DNA of 64,000 nt from CAYGTK01 sp964352775 (GCA_964352775.1 CAYGTK010000002.1:16668-80667), one strand, 5' to 3'. Positions 17,955 to 27,398 are shown, numbered from the stretch's first letter. Translations and numbers: made by a program. The notes: generated by a model from the sequence alone, not told the origin.

Positions 17955-18616
17955 TAGTTAAGGCTCAATTCTTTCTTTGCTAAATAGAAGTCTACTTTTT
18001 CGTAGTCGGAAGCTATACGTTCATCAACTTCGGCAATAGTTTTTGGTGGTGGCACTACTACCTTCTCTCCTGGTTTCCAGTTTACGGGTAAGGCTACACC
18101 ATTGGCATCAGCAGTTTGCAAAGCTTCTACCACACGTTTTACTTCATCAATATTCCGCCCCACGTTCAATGGGTAATAAATGATCGCCCTAATGATTCCT
18201 TTGGGGTCAATTACAAATACAGCGCGCACAGTTGCTGTTTGGCTTTCACCAGGATGTAACAAACCATATAGCTGTGCCACTTTAGTGTCTAAGTCTGCTA
18301 TTAAAGGAAAATCAAGCAACACACCCGTATTCTCACGAACATTCTGTACCCAAGCCAAGTGGGCATGTATACTATCAATACTAACCCCTATCAACTTGGT
18401 ATTCTTACCAGCAAACCAATCGCTTTCACGAGCAAACTCCACCAACTCCGTAGTACAAACGGGTGTAAAGTCAGCTGGGTGGGAAAAGAATACGATCCAA
18501 CTATCCTTATTGTATTCTGAAAAATTCAGATCGCCCGTGGTAGTCACCGCTTTGAAATCTGGAGCAGCATCGCCTAGTCTGCGTATGCTGTTCGTTTGGT
18601 TTGTTTGTTCGCTCAC
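17954..18616 (-). CDS. 1-Cys peroxiredoxin (Prx6 type)
   Basis: This 220-residue thiol peroxidase reduces H2O2 and organic peroxides. The peroxidatic site is HPADFTPVCTTE. I count only this one cysteine, so there is no resolving Cys in the chain. The long C-terminal domain (DPKGIIRAIIYYPLNVGRN, then NWKPGEKVVVPPP) is diagnostic of the Prx6 subgroup. It is the first gene of the cysM-mec-cysO-moeZ operon and overlaps cysM by one base (TAATG). The physical link to cysteine synthesis suggests shared control under thiol or oxidative stress, though no operator is visible. Confidence 0.93.
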   Translation of the reverse strand: MSEQTNQTNSIRRLGDAAPDFKAVTTTGDLNFSEYNKDSWIVFFSHPADFTPVCTTELVEFARESDWFAGKNTKLIGVSIDSIHAHLAWVQNVRENTGVLLDFPLIADLDTKVAQLYGLLHPGESQTATVRAVFVIDPKGIIRAIIYYPLNVGRNIDEVKRVVEALQTADANGVALPVNWKPGEKVVVPPPKTIAEVDERIASDYEKVDFYLAKKELSLN

Positions 18617-18649
18617 TTCGTTTTGTTTTTGTCTTGCATTATGGAAATA

Positions 18650-18684
18650 AAAAAGGCCCCGCCGAATGGGCGGGGCCTTATATT
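18650..18684 (-). terminator. Intrinsic terminator at the end of cysC-cysD-cysN
   Basis: On the minus strand GGCCCCGCC-CATTC-GGCGGGGCC forms a 9-bp GC stem followed by TTTTTTA. It lies about 180 bases past the cysN stop and about 35 bases ahead of the peroxiredoxin start. It therefore separates the sulfate-activation genes from the cysteine operon. Confidence 0.85.
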
Positions 18685-18856
18685 TAGGTATCTCGTTTTA
18701 TATAGAATTCACTACACTATCGCCTACCAAAATAGCCCCGCTGGTGTTGACAACAACAACAGCACATCCAAGTGGCCATATTTTGATAGTTCGTGTTCAT
18801 TCCTTCCAAATATATAAATACAAAAGTGAGATTCGCAAGATTTTGTTCCTTAAAAA

Positions 18857-20134
18857 TTAAATTATCATTCCTGCACCTACCGTCTCATTGGTCATTTCAT
18901 CAATGATGATAACGCTTCCAGTGCCTCTATTCCTTCTGTAACTATCGAAAAATAATGGCTTGGTAGTGCGGATAGAAATACGCGCAATATCATTCAAACC
19001 GATGACTTTATCATCTTCGATCTTATGAAGCGTATTGATATTCATCTTGTATTTGATCTCTTTGATGATACAACGAGCATCATTAGTGGTATGCTTGATA
19101 GCGTACTTACCATTTAACTGCATTGGCTTTTCGTTCAACCAGCATACCATAACATCAAGGTCTTGATCAACCTTAGGCATATTGTTTTCCGCCACTATCA
19201 TATCACCACGGCTAATGTCTATTTCATCTTCTAAGCGAAGAGTAACCGACATTGGTGCGTAAGCCTCGTCTAACTCCCCATCATGGGTATCAATGGCTTT
19301 TATTTTAGAAGAAAAACCAGATGGCAATGCCACTACTTTATCTCCCTTTTTGAAAACTCCACCCGAAATACGGCCTGCGTATCCACGATAATCGTGATAG
19401 TCATTCGATTGAGGACGAATTACATACTGCACAGGGAAACGACGATCGATATGGTTCATATCGCTTGCGATATGGATAGTCTCTAGCAAGTACAACAAGG
19501 TTGGTCCTTCGTACCAAGACGTTTTATCCGAACGATCAACCACATTATCTCCCATAAGTGCAGAGATAGGAATGAAGTGAATATCGGTAGTATCTAATTT
19601 CGATGCGAACTTCTTGAAGTCGCGTTTTATCTTATCAAAAGCTCCTTGATCGTAATCTACCAAGTCCATCTTGTTCACACATACCACCAAGTGAGGTATC
19701 TGTAACAACGATGCGATGAAGGCATGACGACAAGTCTGCTCCACAATACCATTACGGGCATCTATCAAAATGATAGTTAAGTTAGCTGTAGAAGCACCTG
19801 TAACCATGTTACGAGTGTACTGTATGTGCCCTGGAGTATCCGCGATGATGAACTTACGGCGTGGGGTAGAGAAGTAGCGATACGCCACGTCAATAGTTAT
19901 CCCTTGCTCACGCTCCGCACGAAGACCGTCGGTCAACAATGCCAAGTTCACGTATTCTTCACCACGCTTTTCGCTGGTCTCTTTAATGGCGTCGTACTGA
20001 TCTTCAAAAATCGACTTACTATCATACAGTAAGCGACCTATCAAAGTACTTTTTCCGTCATCAACGCTTCCTGCAGTAGTAAACCGCAGTAGCTCCATGT
20101 TCAAATATTCTTCGCTATTGAATTCTTCGCTCAT
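18857..20134 (-). CDS. cysN: Sulfate adenylyltransferase subunit 1 (GTPase)
   Basis: This 425-residue GTPase drives APS formation by CysD. The P-loop is GSVDDGKSTLIGRLL near residue 17, then DTPGHIQYTRNM and CVNKMDLVD, followed by EF-Tu-like beta-barrel domains. It lacks the C-terminal APS-kinase domain found in CysNC fusions. That fits the separate cysC gene two positions upstream. It starts 24 bases after the cysD stop, and a terminator lies downstream. Confidence 0.97.
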   Translation of the reverse strand: MSEEFNSEEYLNMELLRFTTAGSVDDGKSTLIGRLLYDSKSIFEDQYDAIKETSEKRGEEYVNLALLTDGLRAEREQGITIDVAYRYFSTPRRKFIIADTPGHIQYTRNMVTGASTANLTIILIDARNGIVEQTCRHAFIASLLQIPHLVVCVNKMDLVDYDQGAFDKIKRDFKKFASKLDTTDIHFIPISALMGDNVVDRSDKTSWYEGPTLLYLLETIHIASDMNHIDRRFPVQYVIRPQSNDYHDYRGYAGRISGGVFKKGDKVVALPSGFSSKIKAIDTHDGELDEAYAPMSVTLRLEDEIDISRGDMIVAENNMPKVDQDLDVMVCWLNEKPMQLNGKYAIKHTTNDARCIIKEIKYKMNINTLHKIEDDKVIGLNDIARISIRTTKPLFFDSYRRNRGTGSVIIIDEMTNETVGAGMII

Positions 20135-20158
20135 AGCCTAATTTTCTTAGTTGGTCTG

Positions 20159-21061
20159 TTAAAAGTATCCCGCTTTTTTGCGGTCTTCCATTGCTGCTTC
20201 CGAACGTTTATCGTCCGATCGTCCACCACGCTCTGTTATGCGAGATGAAGCTACTTCGCGGATAATATCCTCAATGCTTGCAGCTTCTGATAAACTTGCT
20301 CCAGTACAGGTAGCATCACCGATAGTACGGAAACGCAATACCATGTCCTTCACTTCTTCATCCTCACGAGTCTCTATAAAGTGTGTTTTCGCCAAAATAG
20401 TACCGTCGCGCTCAAATGCTTTACGGGTATGCGAAAAGTATAGATTAGGTAGATCGATGTTCTCCATGTGGATGTACTGCCAGATGTCTAGCTCCGTCCA
20501 GTTACTGATGGGGAATACACGGAAATGCTCTCCGAAATTCTTACGAGCATTAAAAGTATTCCACAACTCCGGGCGTTGGTTCTTAGGGTCCCATTGGCCA
20601 AAATCATCACGATGCGAGAAGAAACGCTCTTTTGCACGCGCCTTTTCCTCATCACGACGAGCACCACCCATGGCAGCATCTATCTTGTGTTCTTCTAAAG
20701 TTTCTAGCAAGGTAACGGTCTGCAAGCCATTTCTACTGGCATTGAAACCTTTCTCCTCTACCACTTTACCCTCATCAATTGACTTCTGAACAGAACCTAC
20801 AATTAGATTCACTCCCAAGTCGGCTATCCACTTATCACGGAAAGCTATGGTTTCGTCAAAGTTGTGACCCGTATCAATATGGATCAAAGGGAAAGGTATG
20901 TTAGCTGGGTAAAATGCCTTCTTAGCCAAGTAACTCATCACGATGGAATCCTTTCCGCCGGAGAATAACAAAGCTGGGCGCTCAAATTCAGCAGCCACCT
21001 CGCGGATAACGAATATTGATTCGCTTTCCAGTTCTTTTAAGTGATTCAGATTATAATCCAT
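20159..21061 (-). CDS. cysD: Sulfate adenylyltransferase subunit 2
   Basis: This 300-residue ATP-pyrophosphatase makes adenosine 5'-phosphosulfate from sulfate and ATP. The PP-loop LLFSGGKDSIVM lies near residues 31-42, and DTGHNFDETIAFRD follows. The region FPISNWTELDIWQYI and the C-terminal GRSDDKRSEAAMEDRKKAGY are typical of CysD. The gene lies between cysC (6 bases upstream) and cysN, forming a standard sulfate-activation operon. No PAPS or sulfite reductase gene is in the window. Confidence 0.97.
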   Translation of the reverse strand: MDYNLNHLKELESESIFVIREVAAEFERPALLFSGGKDSIVMSYLAKKAFYPANIPFPLIHIDTGHNFDETIAFRDKWIADLGVNLIVGSVQKSIDEGKVVEEKGFNASRNGLQTVTLLETLEEHKIDAAMGGARRDEEKARAKERFFSHRDDFGQWDPKNQRPELWNTFNARKNFGEHFRVFPISNWTELDIWQYIHMENIDLPNLYFSHTRKAFERDGTILAKTHFIETREDEEVKDMVLRFRTIGDATCTGASLSEAASIEDIIREVASSRITERGGRSDDKRSEAAMEDRKKAGYF

Positions 21062-21067
21062 AAGCTG

Positions 21068-21673
21068 TTATCGCTTTATTTTTGGCAGCAAAAATTGCAG
21101 CATAGCGTCAACTGACTCCTCTATACCCCATTCTGCTGTTGGTATTATAAAAGCAGGGTTTTCTGGGCGCTCAAAAGGAGCATCCAACCCCGTAAAATTC
21201 TTTATTTCTCCCGAACGGGCTTTCTTGTACAAGCCTTTCACATCACGCTTCTCACATTCCTCGAACGAAGCATCAACGAATACTTCCAGCATATTCTCCT
21301 CTCCTACTATCTCCCGCACTTGGTCGCGAATAGCATGTGTAGGGCTTACAAAACTACAAAGGGTAATTACACCCGCATCTAAAAACAACTTAGCTACCTC
21401 TGCAATTCGACGAATGTTCTCTTTACGATCTTCATCTGAAAAGCCAAGGTTATTATTGATACCAGAGCGGATATTATCTCCGTCAAGCACTTGAACTAAT
21501 AAGCCCTCGTCGTGCAATGCTTTCTCTAAACCCTTTGCAACAGTACTTTTTCCAGAACCAGACAAACCTGTGAACCAAACTACTTTAGCCTGCTGGCCTA
21601 ATAGTTCTTCCTTCGCTTCACGAGGAAGTAATTGGTCAAAAATCGGGTGTATATGTTCTGGTACTGTTCCCAT
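21068..21673 (-). CDS. cysC: Adenylyl-sulfate kinase
   Basis: This 201-residue kinase phosphorylates APS to PAPS. The Walker A motif FTGLSGSGKSTVAKGLE lies near residues 33-49, LDGDNIRSGIN near 63, and GLYKKARSGEIKNFTGLD in the C-terminal half. It is the first gene of cysC-cysD-cysN. A TATCTTTG element (21682-21689) lies only 8 bases ahead of the ATG, leaving almost no leader. There is thus no room for a leader riboswitch, and any control would act at the promoter. Confidence 0.96.
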   Translation of the reverse strand: MGTVPEHIHPIFDQLLPREAKEELLGQQAKVVWFTGLSGSGKSTVAKGLEKALHDEGLLVQVLDGDNIRSGINNNLGFSDEDRKENIRRIAEVAKLFLDAGVITLCSFVSPTHAIRDQVREIVGEENMLEVFVDASFEECEKRDVKGLYKKARSGEIKNFTGLDAPFERPENPAFIIPTAEWGIEESVDAMLQFLLPKIKR

Positions 21674-21681
21674 ACGGTCGG

Positions 21682-21689
21682 CAAAGATA
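21682..21689 (-). promoter_or_regulatory. -7 promoter element (TATCTTTG) of the cysCDN operon
   Basis: This is an exact TAnnTTTG match on the minus strand, ending 8 bases before the cysC ATG, which implies a transcript with a very short leader. Confidence 0.5.
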
Positions 21690-21711
21690 ATAAAAGCCCT
21701 TCTTTCTGTTA

Positions 21712-22902
21712 TCAGTTCCCCAAAGCCTTAACGGCGAGGTAAGCCATTAACCCTGAACCCGTTTGCAAGGCACTTTCATCAATATTAAATGTAGGGGTAT
21801 GAACAGGCGATGTGAAGTTCCCATCTTGGCTAGCAGTGCCCAAGCGATAAAAGCATCCTGGCACATGGTGCGTATAAAAAGCAAAGTCTTCAGCGGTCAT
21901 CCTTATCGGCAGATCGACCACATTTTCGGCACCTAAATATTCTTCTGCCCAAATCTTGGATCTTGGGGTCAGTTCTTCATCATTCTTTAAAAATGGATAA
22001 CCCACTTTAATAGCAATATCGGCTGATCCGCCCATACTTTTAGTTAGAGAATTAACTAGTTCTTCTATCTTTTGGTGGGCTTCTTTCCGCCACGCTTCAT
22101 TAAAAGTTCGGAAGGTGCCTTCCATCTTCACCTCGCTTGGGGTGATGTTGGTGGCAGTTCCACCTTCTATTTTACCAATGGTCAATACACTTGGTATAGA
22201 CGGGTTCGCATTTCTACTAACCAGTTGCTGCAATGCAACCACTACATGGCTAGCTATTAATATGGGGTCTATATTCCTATGTGGCATAGCAGCGTGCCCA
22301 CCTTTTCCCCTAATAGTTATATATACCTCATCGGCTGATGCCATATACATCCCAGAACGAAAACCTACCTTTCCCGCTGGAAGATCTGGGAATACATGTT
22401 GACCGAAAATGCTCTCAGGCTTGGGGTTTTGTAGAACGCCTTCTTCTATCATTACCGATGCGCCACCCGGTAGTTTTTCTTCTGCTGGTTGAAAGATCAG
22501 TTTAATTTTTCCTGAAAAACTTGCTCTTAATTCTTGAAGGATGTTTGCAGCACCTAACAAACTAGCTGAATGCACATCGTGACCACAAGCGTGCATTTTG
22601 CCGCTATTTTTTGAAGCGTATTCTACTTCGTTTTGCTCTAATATGGGTAATGCATCCATATCAGCTCTTAGAGCTACCACTTTATCAGAAGGTAATTCTC
22701 CCTTGATGTAGGCAACTATACCTGTTTTAGCTACCCCTGTTTGATGCTCAACTCCCCAACTGGTGAGAAGTGCACTAATGAATTCAGAAGTATTGGTTTC
22801 TTCAAATGCTAACTCTGGATTGGCATGTATCGTTCTGCGCCAAGCTATCATATCAGCATGTAGCTTTTGGCTTAATGCCTTTATTTCAGAAGCCAGATCC
22901 AT
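21712..22902 (-). CDS. M20-family amidohydrolase
   Basis: This 396-residue metal-dependent hydrolase is of the M20D group (hippuricase, IAA-amino-acid hydrolase, N-acetyl-diaminopimelate deacetylase). The metal-site motif is HACGHDVHSASLLG near residue 103. FQPAEEKLPGGASVMIEEG and GKGGHAAMPHRNIDPI follow, and the last metal-binding region is MTAEDFAFYTHHVPGCFYRLG. No signal peptide is seen. It lies 5 bases after the SPOR gene stop and so probably shares the secA-deoC transcript. The substrate is uncertain. Confidence 0.9.
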   Translation of the reverse strand: MDLASEIKALSQKLHADMIAWRRTIHANPELAFEETNTSEFISALLTSWGVEHQTGVAKTGIVAYIKGELPSDKVVALRADMDALPILEQNEVEYASKNSGKMHACGHDVHSASLLGAANILQELRASFSGKIKLIFQPAEEKLPGGASVMIEEGVLQNPKPESIFGQHVFPDLPAGKVGFRSGMYMASADEVYITIRGKGGHAAMPHRNIDPILIASHVVVALQQLVSRNANPSIPSVLTIGKIEGGTATNITPSEVKMEGTFRTFNEAWRKEAHQKIEELVNSLTKSMGGSADIAIKVGYPFLKNDEELTPRSKIWAEEYLGAENVVDLPIRMTAEDFAFYTHHVPGCFYRLGTASQDGNFTSPVHTPTFNIDESALQTGSGLMAYLAVKALGN

Positions 22903-22907
22903 ACCTT

Positions 22908-23330
22908 TTATTCGTCTTCCTTATCAGGAACTAGTTCATCCATAGAAATAGACTCCCTAGTAATGAAGGCATCGGGGTAGAATTCCGAAACTTCAGTTAG
23001 TGCCTTAGTAGCCTCTAGCTTGTTACGGAAGTTACCTATGCGCAATTTAAAATTGGGTTGTTGATACTCTATGTAGGTAGGTACATCCTTAAACTGACGA
23101 TAGAATTCCGACTTAGTTTGGTATACCTGAGCGCGATTCGTAGTAGATACGATCTGTATCCTATAGCCTTTTATAGCTGCGGTTTTCTTGTTCTCCTTCT
23201 TATAATCTTCTACCAGCGTTTCAAATTCATAAGGGGCTATTACCTCTACCGAACCAGCACTAAGCGAGTCAGTTTGAGCCTGTATAGAAAAAATACTAAA
23301 TAGAAAAAGGGTGAAAAAAGCGAATCTCAT
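22908..23330 (-). CDS. Secreted SPOR-domain protein
   Basis: This 140-residue protein has a signal peptide (MRFAFFTLFLFSIFSIQAQ). A short linker leads to a SPOR-like domain (about residues 55-130: YRIQIVSTTNRAQVYQTKSE, then FKLRIGNFRNKLEATKAL). SPOR domains bind denuded septal peptidoglycan, so a periplasmic wall-associated role is likely. Its ATG overlaps the deoC stop by four bases, suggesting coupled translation. Confidence 0.85.
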   Translation of the reverse strand: MRFAFFTLFLFSIFSIQAQTDSLSAGSVEVIAPYEFETLVEDYKKENKKTAAIKGYRIQIVSTTNRAQVYQTKSEFYRQFKDVPTYIEYQQPNFKLRIGNFRNKLEATKALTEVSEFYPDAFITRESISMDELVPDKEDE

Positions 23331-23971
23331 AACAGTAAATTTGGTCCTGAAGAAGTACCTATTCTATTTGCTCCAGCGGCCACCAATTCTTTAGCAAAGC
23401 TTGGTTCTTTAATACCTCCAGAAGCTTTAATACCGATCTTTTTAGGTAATGCTGAACGCATCAACTCTACATGAGCTACCGTTGCGCCAGCCCCATTAAA
23501 ACCAGTAGATGTCTTTACAAAATCCACCTCTAATTCGGCACAAAGCTCACAGAGTTCCACAATTCTTTCATCACTCATTAAAGCAGTCTCAATGATAACT
23601 TTTAGCTTACCATTGAGTAGATGCACCATAGTTAGCACGGAAGAAATATCGTTCCGTACATAAGTCATATCGCCGCTTTTGATGGCTGCCATATTTACTA
23701 CCATATCTATCTCTTGGGCTCCATCTTCCATGGCCTTTTTAGCCTCATCTACTTTTGACCGAGTGCCTGAATAACCCAAAGGAAAGCCAACAACCGTTAC
23801 TAGTTTAACGCTGGTTTCTTCCAACTTCTTATTAGCCAGTTGAACATAATAAGGTGGCACGCAAACTCCGAAAAATTCATACTCAATAGCTTCTTCACAC
23901 AGCTTATTAATATCCGCTGCAGTACAATCGGGTTTAAGTAAGGTATGTTCTATAGTCGTATTCAATGCCAT
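23327..23971 (-). CDS. deoC: Deoxyribose-phosphate aldolase
   Basis: This 214-residue class I aldolase cleaves 2-deoxyribose-5-phosphate to acetaldehyde and glyceraldehyde-3-phosphate. The motifs include TVVGFPLGYSGTRSK, KVIIETALMSDE and the Schiff-base lysine in VDFVKTSTGF. IKASGGIK supplies the second active-site lysine. The start overlaps the secA stop by one base, so deoC is downstream of secA in the same operon. It is not near nucleoside phosphorylases here. Confidence 0.95.
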   Translation of the reverse strand: MALNTTIEHTLLKPDCTAADINKLCEEAIEYEFFGVCVPPYYVQLANKKLEETSVKLVTVVGFPLGYSGTRSKVDEAKKAMEDGAQEIDMVVNMAAIKSGDMTYVRNDISSVLTMVHLLNGKLKVIIETALMSDERIVELCELCAELEVDFVKTSTGFNGAGATVAHVELMRSALPKKIGIKASGGIKEPSFAKELVAAGANRIGTSSGPNLLL

Positions 23972-26900
23972 TAGCCTTGTGCTTTACCGTGGCATTGTTT
24001 GTACTTCTTACCGCTACCACATGGGCATGGTTCATTTCTTCCCACTTTTTTCTCCACCCGGACAGGCTGAGCTTTTTTAGGCTCTTGTTGCTGACCTTGT
24101 TCTCCTGATGGGCCAGTAATTCCAGGCACATCGTCTCTTCCAGCTGTCATTCGGCTCATGTCCGTTTTTTGAGGGGCTTTCGCCTCGCGCACTTGTTGAG
24201 GATCTTGCGCAGGAAGGTTTCCTTTAAATAAGAACGATGTTACTTCACGATTTACCTCTCCAAGCATGCTCTGGAACAATGGGAACGCTTCTAACTTATA
24301 AACCAACAATGGATCTTTCTGCTCATAAACTGCTGCTTGTACAGACGTTTTCAGCTCATCCATATTACGCAAGTGTTCTTTCCAAGAATTATCGATGATA
24401 CCAAGAAGAACTGCTTTCTCAAAAGAGCGAATAACCTCATAACCACCTGACTCTAAAGCCTTCTCCAGATTGATGAGTATGTTCATCTGTTTTTTACCGT
24501 CAGAGAATGGTATGATAATATTCTTTATCGTCTCGCCTCTATTGGCATACACATCTTTAATAACGGGCATGGTCATAGTAACGATCTGATCGTTCTTGCG
24601 CTTGTAAGCTGCTTTAACTTGGTCGTAAAGCTGTTCTGTTAACTTTTGGGCTTTACCACTATTGAATTGTTCTTCAGTAATAGCTGCATCTACAGAGAAA
24701 AAGCGAATTACATCGGCTTTCAGTCCTGCATGGTCTCTAGCATCCATATGCATCTCTACTAAAGACAGGCACAGGTCGTAGAAGGTATTACTAATGTCTA
24801 CCGACAAACGCTCACCAAATAAGGCGTGCTTACGTTTTTTATAGATTTCTTCCCGCTGGATGTTCATTACATCATCAAACTCTAGTAACCGCTTACGCGT
24901 ACCAAAGTGGTTTTCTTCTACCTTTTTCTGTGCTCGCTCAATGGATTTGGTTACCATCGAGTGTTGTATCACCTCACCATCTTCATAGCCCATACGATCC
25001 ATTAAGCTGGCAATACGGTCTGACCCGAACAAGCGCATCAAATTGTCTTCCAAACAGACGAAGAATTGGGATGAACCCGGGTCTCCTTGACGACCAGCAC
25101 GACCACGTAACTGCCTATCTACACGTCTACTCTCATGACGTTCAGAACCGATAATGGCTAAACCACCTGCGGCTTTTACTTTATCGCTTATCTTAATATC
25201 CGTACCTCTACCAGCCATGTTAGTTGCTACCGTAACGGCTCCATCACGTCCTGCCTCGGCAACTATATCGGCTTCTCTACCGTGCTGCTTTGCATTCAAT
25301 ACATTGTGGGGAATGTTCTTCATTTTCAGCATTCGGCCCAGTAATTCTGAAACCTCTACCGAAGTAGTACCTACTAACACTGGGCGACCAGCATCACGAA
25401 GGCTTAATACCTCCTCGATAATGGCGTTGAATTTCTCTCGCTTGGTTTTATATACCAAGTCTTGCTTATCATCACGTACAATTGGTCGGTTGGTAGGAAT
25501 AACTACCACGTCCAACTTGTAGATCTCCCATAGCTCACCTGCTTCTGTTTCCGCAGTACCGGTCATACCCGATAGCTTATGGTACATACGGAAGAAGTTC
25601 TGTAGGGTAACTGTAGCAAAAGTCTGCGTAGCAGCTTCTACTTTCACATTCTCTTTAGCCTCAATAGCTTGGTGCAATCCATCCGAGTAACGGCGACCTT
25701 CCATAATACGGCCTGTATTCTCATCTACTATCTTCACCTTACCATCCATTACTACGTACTCATCTTCCTTTTGGAATAATGCGTAGGCTTTTAACAACTG
25801 CTGAATAGCATGCAAACGCTCCGACTTAACAGCGAAATCTTGCATTAGCTGATCTTTCTTCTTCACTTTCTCATCATCCAGCATGTCAGAGTTATCTATC
25901 TCTACCATTTCGGCACCTACATCAGGCATAATGAAAAAACTCGTATCCTCTCCGGCTCCAGTTATCAGCTCAATTCCTTTCTCGGTCAATTCTACCGAGT
26001 TGTTTTTCTCTTCTATCACAAAGAACAATTCCTGATCTACCACAGGCATATTCTTCGATTGCTCTTGTAGATAATAGTTCTCCGTTTTTTGAAGAACTTG
26101 TTTTACTCCACCTTCACTCAAATATTTGATAAGGGGACTATGCTTAGGCAAACCACGGTGTGCTCGTAGTAGCTTAAGTCCACCTTCTTTTTCACTGGTT
26201 TTTTTCTCGGCTATTTCTTTCTTTGCTTCAGTTAAGCTAGCTGTAACTACTTTTTTCTGTGCTTCTACTAGCTTCTGTATCCTTGGCTTTAGTTGATAGA
26301 ACTCTTGCTCATCTCCACGCGGAACTGGACCCGAAATGATCAACGGGGTACGCGCGTCATCAATTAATACCGAATCCACCTCATCCACCATGGCAAAGTG
26401 CAACTTGTGCTGTACTAAGTCTTCTGGGGTACGCGACATATTATCACGCAAATAATCGAAGCCGAATTCGTTATTCGTTCCGTAAACTATATCGTTGCGG
26501 TAAGCTGTTCTTCTTTCTTCTGAATTGGGCTGATACTTATCTATACAATCGATGGTCAATCCTAAGAATTGGAATATCGGTGCCATCCACTCGCTATCCC
26601 TACGGGCTAGGTAGTCATTCACCGTTACTATGTGCACTCCTTGACCAGATAGTCCATTCAAGTAAGCTGGCAAGGTTGCCACCAAGGTTTTACCCTCACC
26701 AGTAGCCATCTCCGCTACCTTTCCTTTGTGCAATACGATACCACCGATCAACTGCACATCGTAATGCACCATGTTCCAATCGGTCTCCACACCAGCAGCT
26801 AGCCACTTGGTGTGGTAGTATACTTGATCTCCTTCTATCTCAATATTGTCTCTTCCTACTGATAGGTCTCTATCAAGGTCGGTTGCTTTGGCAGCCAATT

Positions 26901-27291
26901 TCCCATCTCCTGAAAAACGACTTGCAGTTTCTTTTACTACGGCAAATGCTTCTGGCAATATTTCCATCAGCACCTCTTCCAATTTCTTATCGCGGTCTTT
27001 TACTATCTCATCTATCTTCTGGTAGATCTCTTCTTTGGCATCAGGATCCATATCAGGAGCATCCTCTATAGACGCCTTTTTATCTGCTATTTCTTTATCA
27101 ATAGCTTCTAAATGAGAACTAACACGAGCGCGGAACAGATCGGTCTTAGCCCTTAACTCATCATTAGAAATACCTTGAAGCTTAGCGTACTCATCGTTAA
27201 CCTGCTTCACTAAAGGATACATGTCCTTTACGTCACGGTCGCTTTTGCTTCCAAATACCTTTGTTATCGTTTTCGAGATAAGATCGAACAT
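23971..27291 (-). CDS. secA: Preprotein translocase ATPase SecA
   Basis: SecA drives preproteins through SecYEG. The Walker A motif is ATGEGKTLVATLP (about residue 195), followed by VDEVDSVLIDDARTPLI and the helicase-type GRAGRQGDPGSSQF. The C-terminus holds the zinc-binding SEC-C motif NEPCPCGSGKKYKQCHG. At 1106 residues it is longer than the roughly 900 of Escherichia coli. Extra sequence lies after ISGPVPRGDEQEF (residues about 335-420, Lys/Glu-rich), as is usual in Bacteroidota. It is the promoter-proximal gene of secA-deoC-SPOR-amidohydrolase. Confidence 0.97.
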   Translation of the reverse strand: MFDLISKTITKVFGSKSDRDVKDMYPLVKQVNDEYAKLQGISNDELRAKTDLFRARVSSHLEAIDKEIADKKASIEDAPDMDPDAKEEIYQKIDEIVKDRDKKLEEVLMEILPEAFAVVKETASRFSGDGKLAAKATDLDRDLSVGRDNIEIEGDQVYYHTKWLAAGVETDWNMVHYDVQLIGGIVLHKGKVAEMATGEGKTLVATLPAYLNGLSGQGVHIVTVNDYLARRDSEWMAPIFQFLGLTIDCIDKYQPNSEERRTAYRNDIVYGTNNEFGFDYLRDNMSRTPEDLVQHKLHFAMVDEVDSVLIDDARTPLIISGPVPRGDEQEFYQLKPRIQKLVEAQKKVVTASLTEAKKEIAEKKTSEKEGGLKLLRAHRGLPKHSPLIKYLSEGGVKQVLQKTENYYLQEQSKNMPVVDQELFFVIEEKNNSVELTEKGIELITGAGEDTSFFIMPDVGAEMVEIDNSDMLDDEKVKKKDQLMQDFAVKSERLHAIQQLLKAYALFQKEDEYVVMDGKVKIVDENTGRIMEGRRYSDGLHQAIEAKENVKVEAATQTFATVTLQNFFRMYHKLSGMTGTAETEAGELWEIYKLDVVVIPTNRPIVRDDKQDLVYKTKREKFNAIIEEVLSLRDAGRPVLVGTTSVEVSELLGRMLKMKNIPHNVLNAKQHGREADIVAEAGRDGAVTVATNMAGRGTDIKISDKVKAAGGLAIIGSERHESRRVDRQLRGRAGRQGDPGSSQFFVCLEDNLMRLFGSDRIASLMDRMGYEDGEVIQHSMVTKSIERAQKKVEENHFGTRKRLLEFDDVMNIQREEIYKKRKHALFGERLSVDISNTFYDLCLSLVEMHMDARDHAGLKADVIRFFSVDAAITEEQFNSGKAQKLTEQLYDQVKAAYKRKNDQIVTMTMPVIKDVYANRGETIKNIIIPFSDGKKQMNILINLEKALESGGYEVIRSFEKAVLLGIIDNSWKEHLRNMDELKTSVQAAVYEQKDPLLVYKLEAFPLFQSMLGEVNREVTSFLFKGNLPAQDPQQVREAKAPQKTDMSRMTAGRDDVPGITGPSGEQGQQQEPKKAQPVRVEKKVGRNEPCPCGSGKKYKQCHGKAQG

Positions 27292-27321
27292 AGATAGTGC
27301 TTTAAATTGCGAATAGCTGGG

Positions 27322-27329
27322 TAAAGTTA
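27322..27329 (-). promoter_or_regulatory. -7 promoter element (TAACTTTA) of secA
   Basis: This is a TAnnTTTA match on the minus strand, 30 bases ahead of the secA ATG, in the divergent secA-purD region. Confidence 0.4.
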
Positions 27330-27398
27330 ACTGAAATTATTGTCCTGTTAAGGTGCTGGTAAGTTCGAATATAGCTCTATAGCCCGGCAAAATGTTTT

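Noticed and set aside
18180..18817. Overlapping plus-strand frames opposite the peroxiredoxin and in the terminator region
   Set aside because: The peroxiredoxin is clearly real, and the continuing frame passes through the terminator hairpin.
20178..20789. 203-codon antisense open frame opposite cysD
   Set aside because: CysD motifs on the minus strand are unambiguous; the plus-strand frame is Ser/Arg-rich with no domain.
21674..21711. Riboswitch ahead of the cysCDN operon
   Set aside because: Only 38 bases separate it from the next gene, and the promoter element lies 8 bases before the ATG, which leaves no room.
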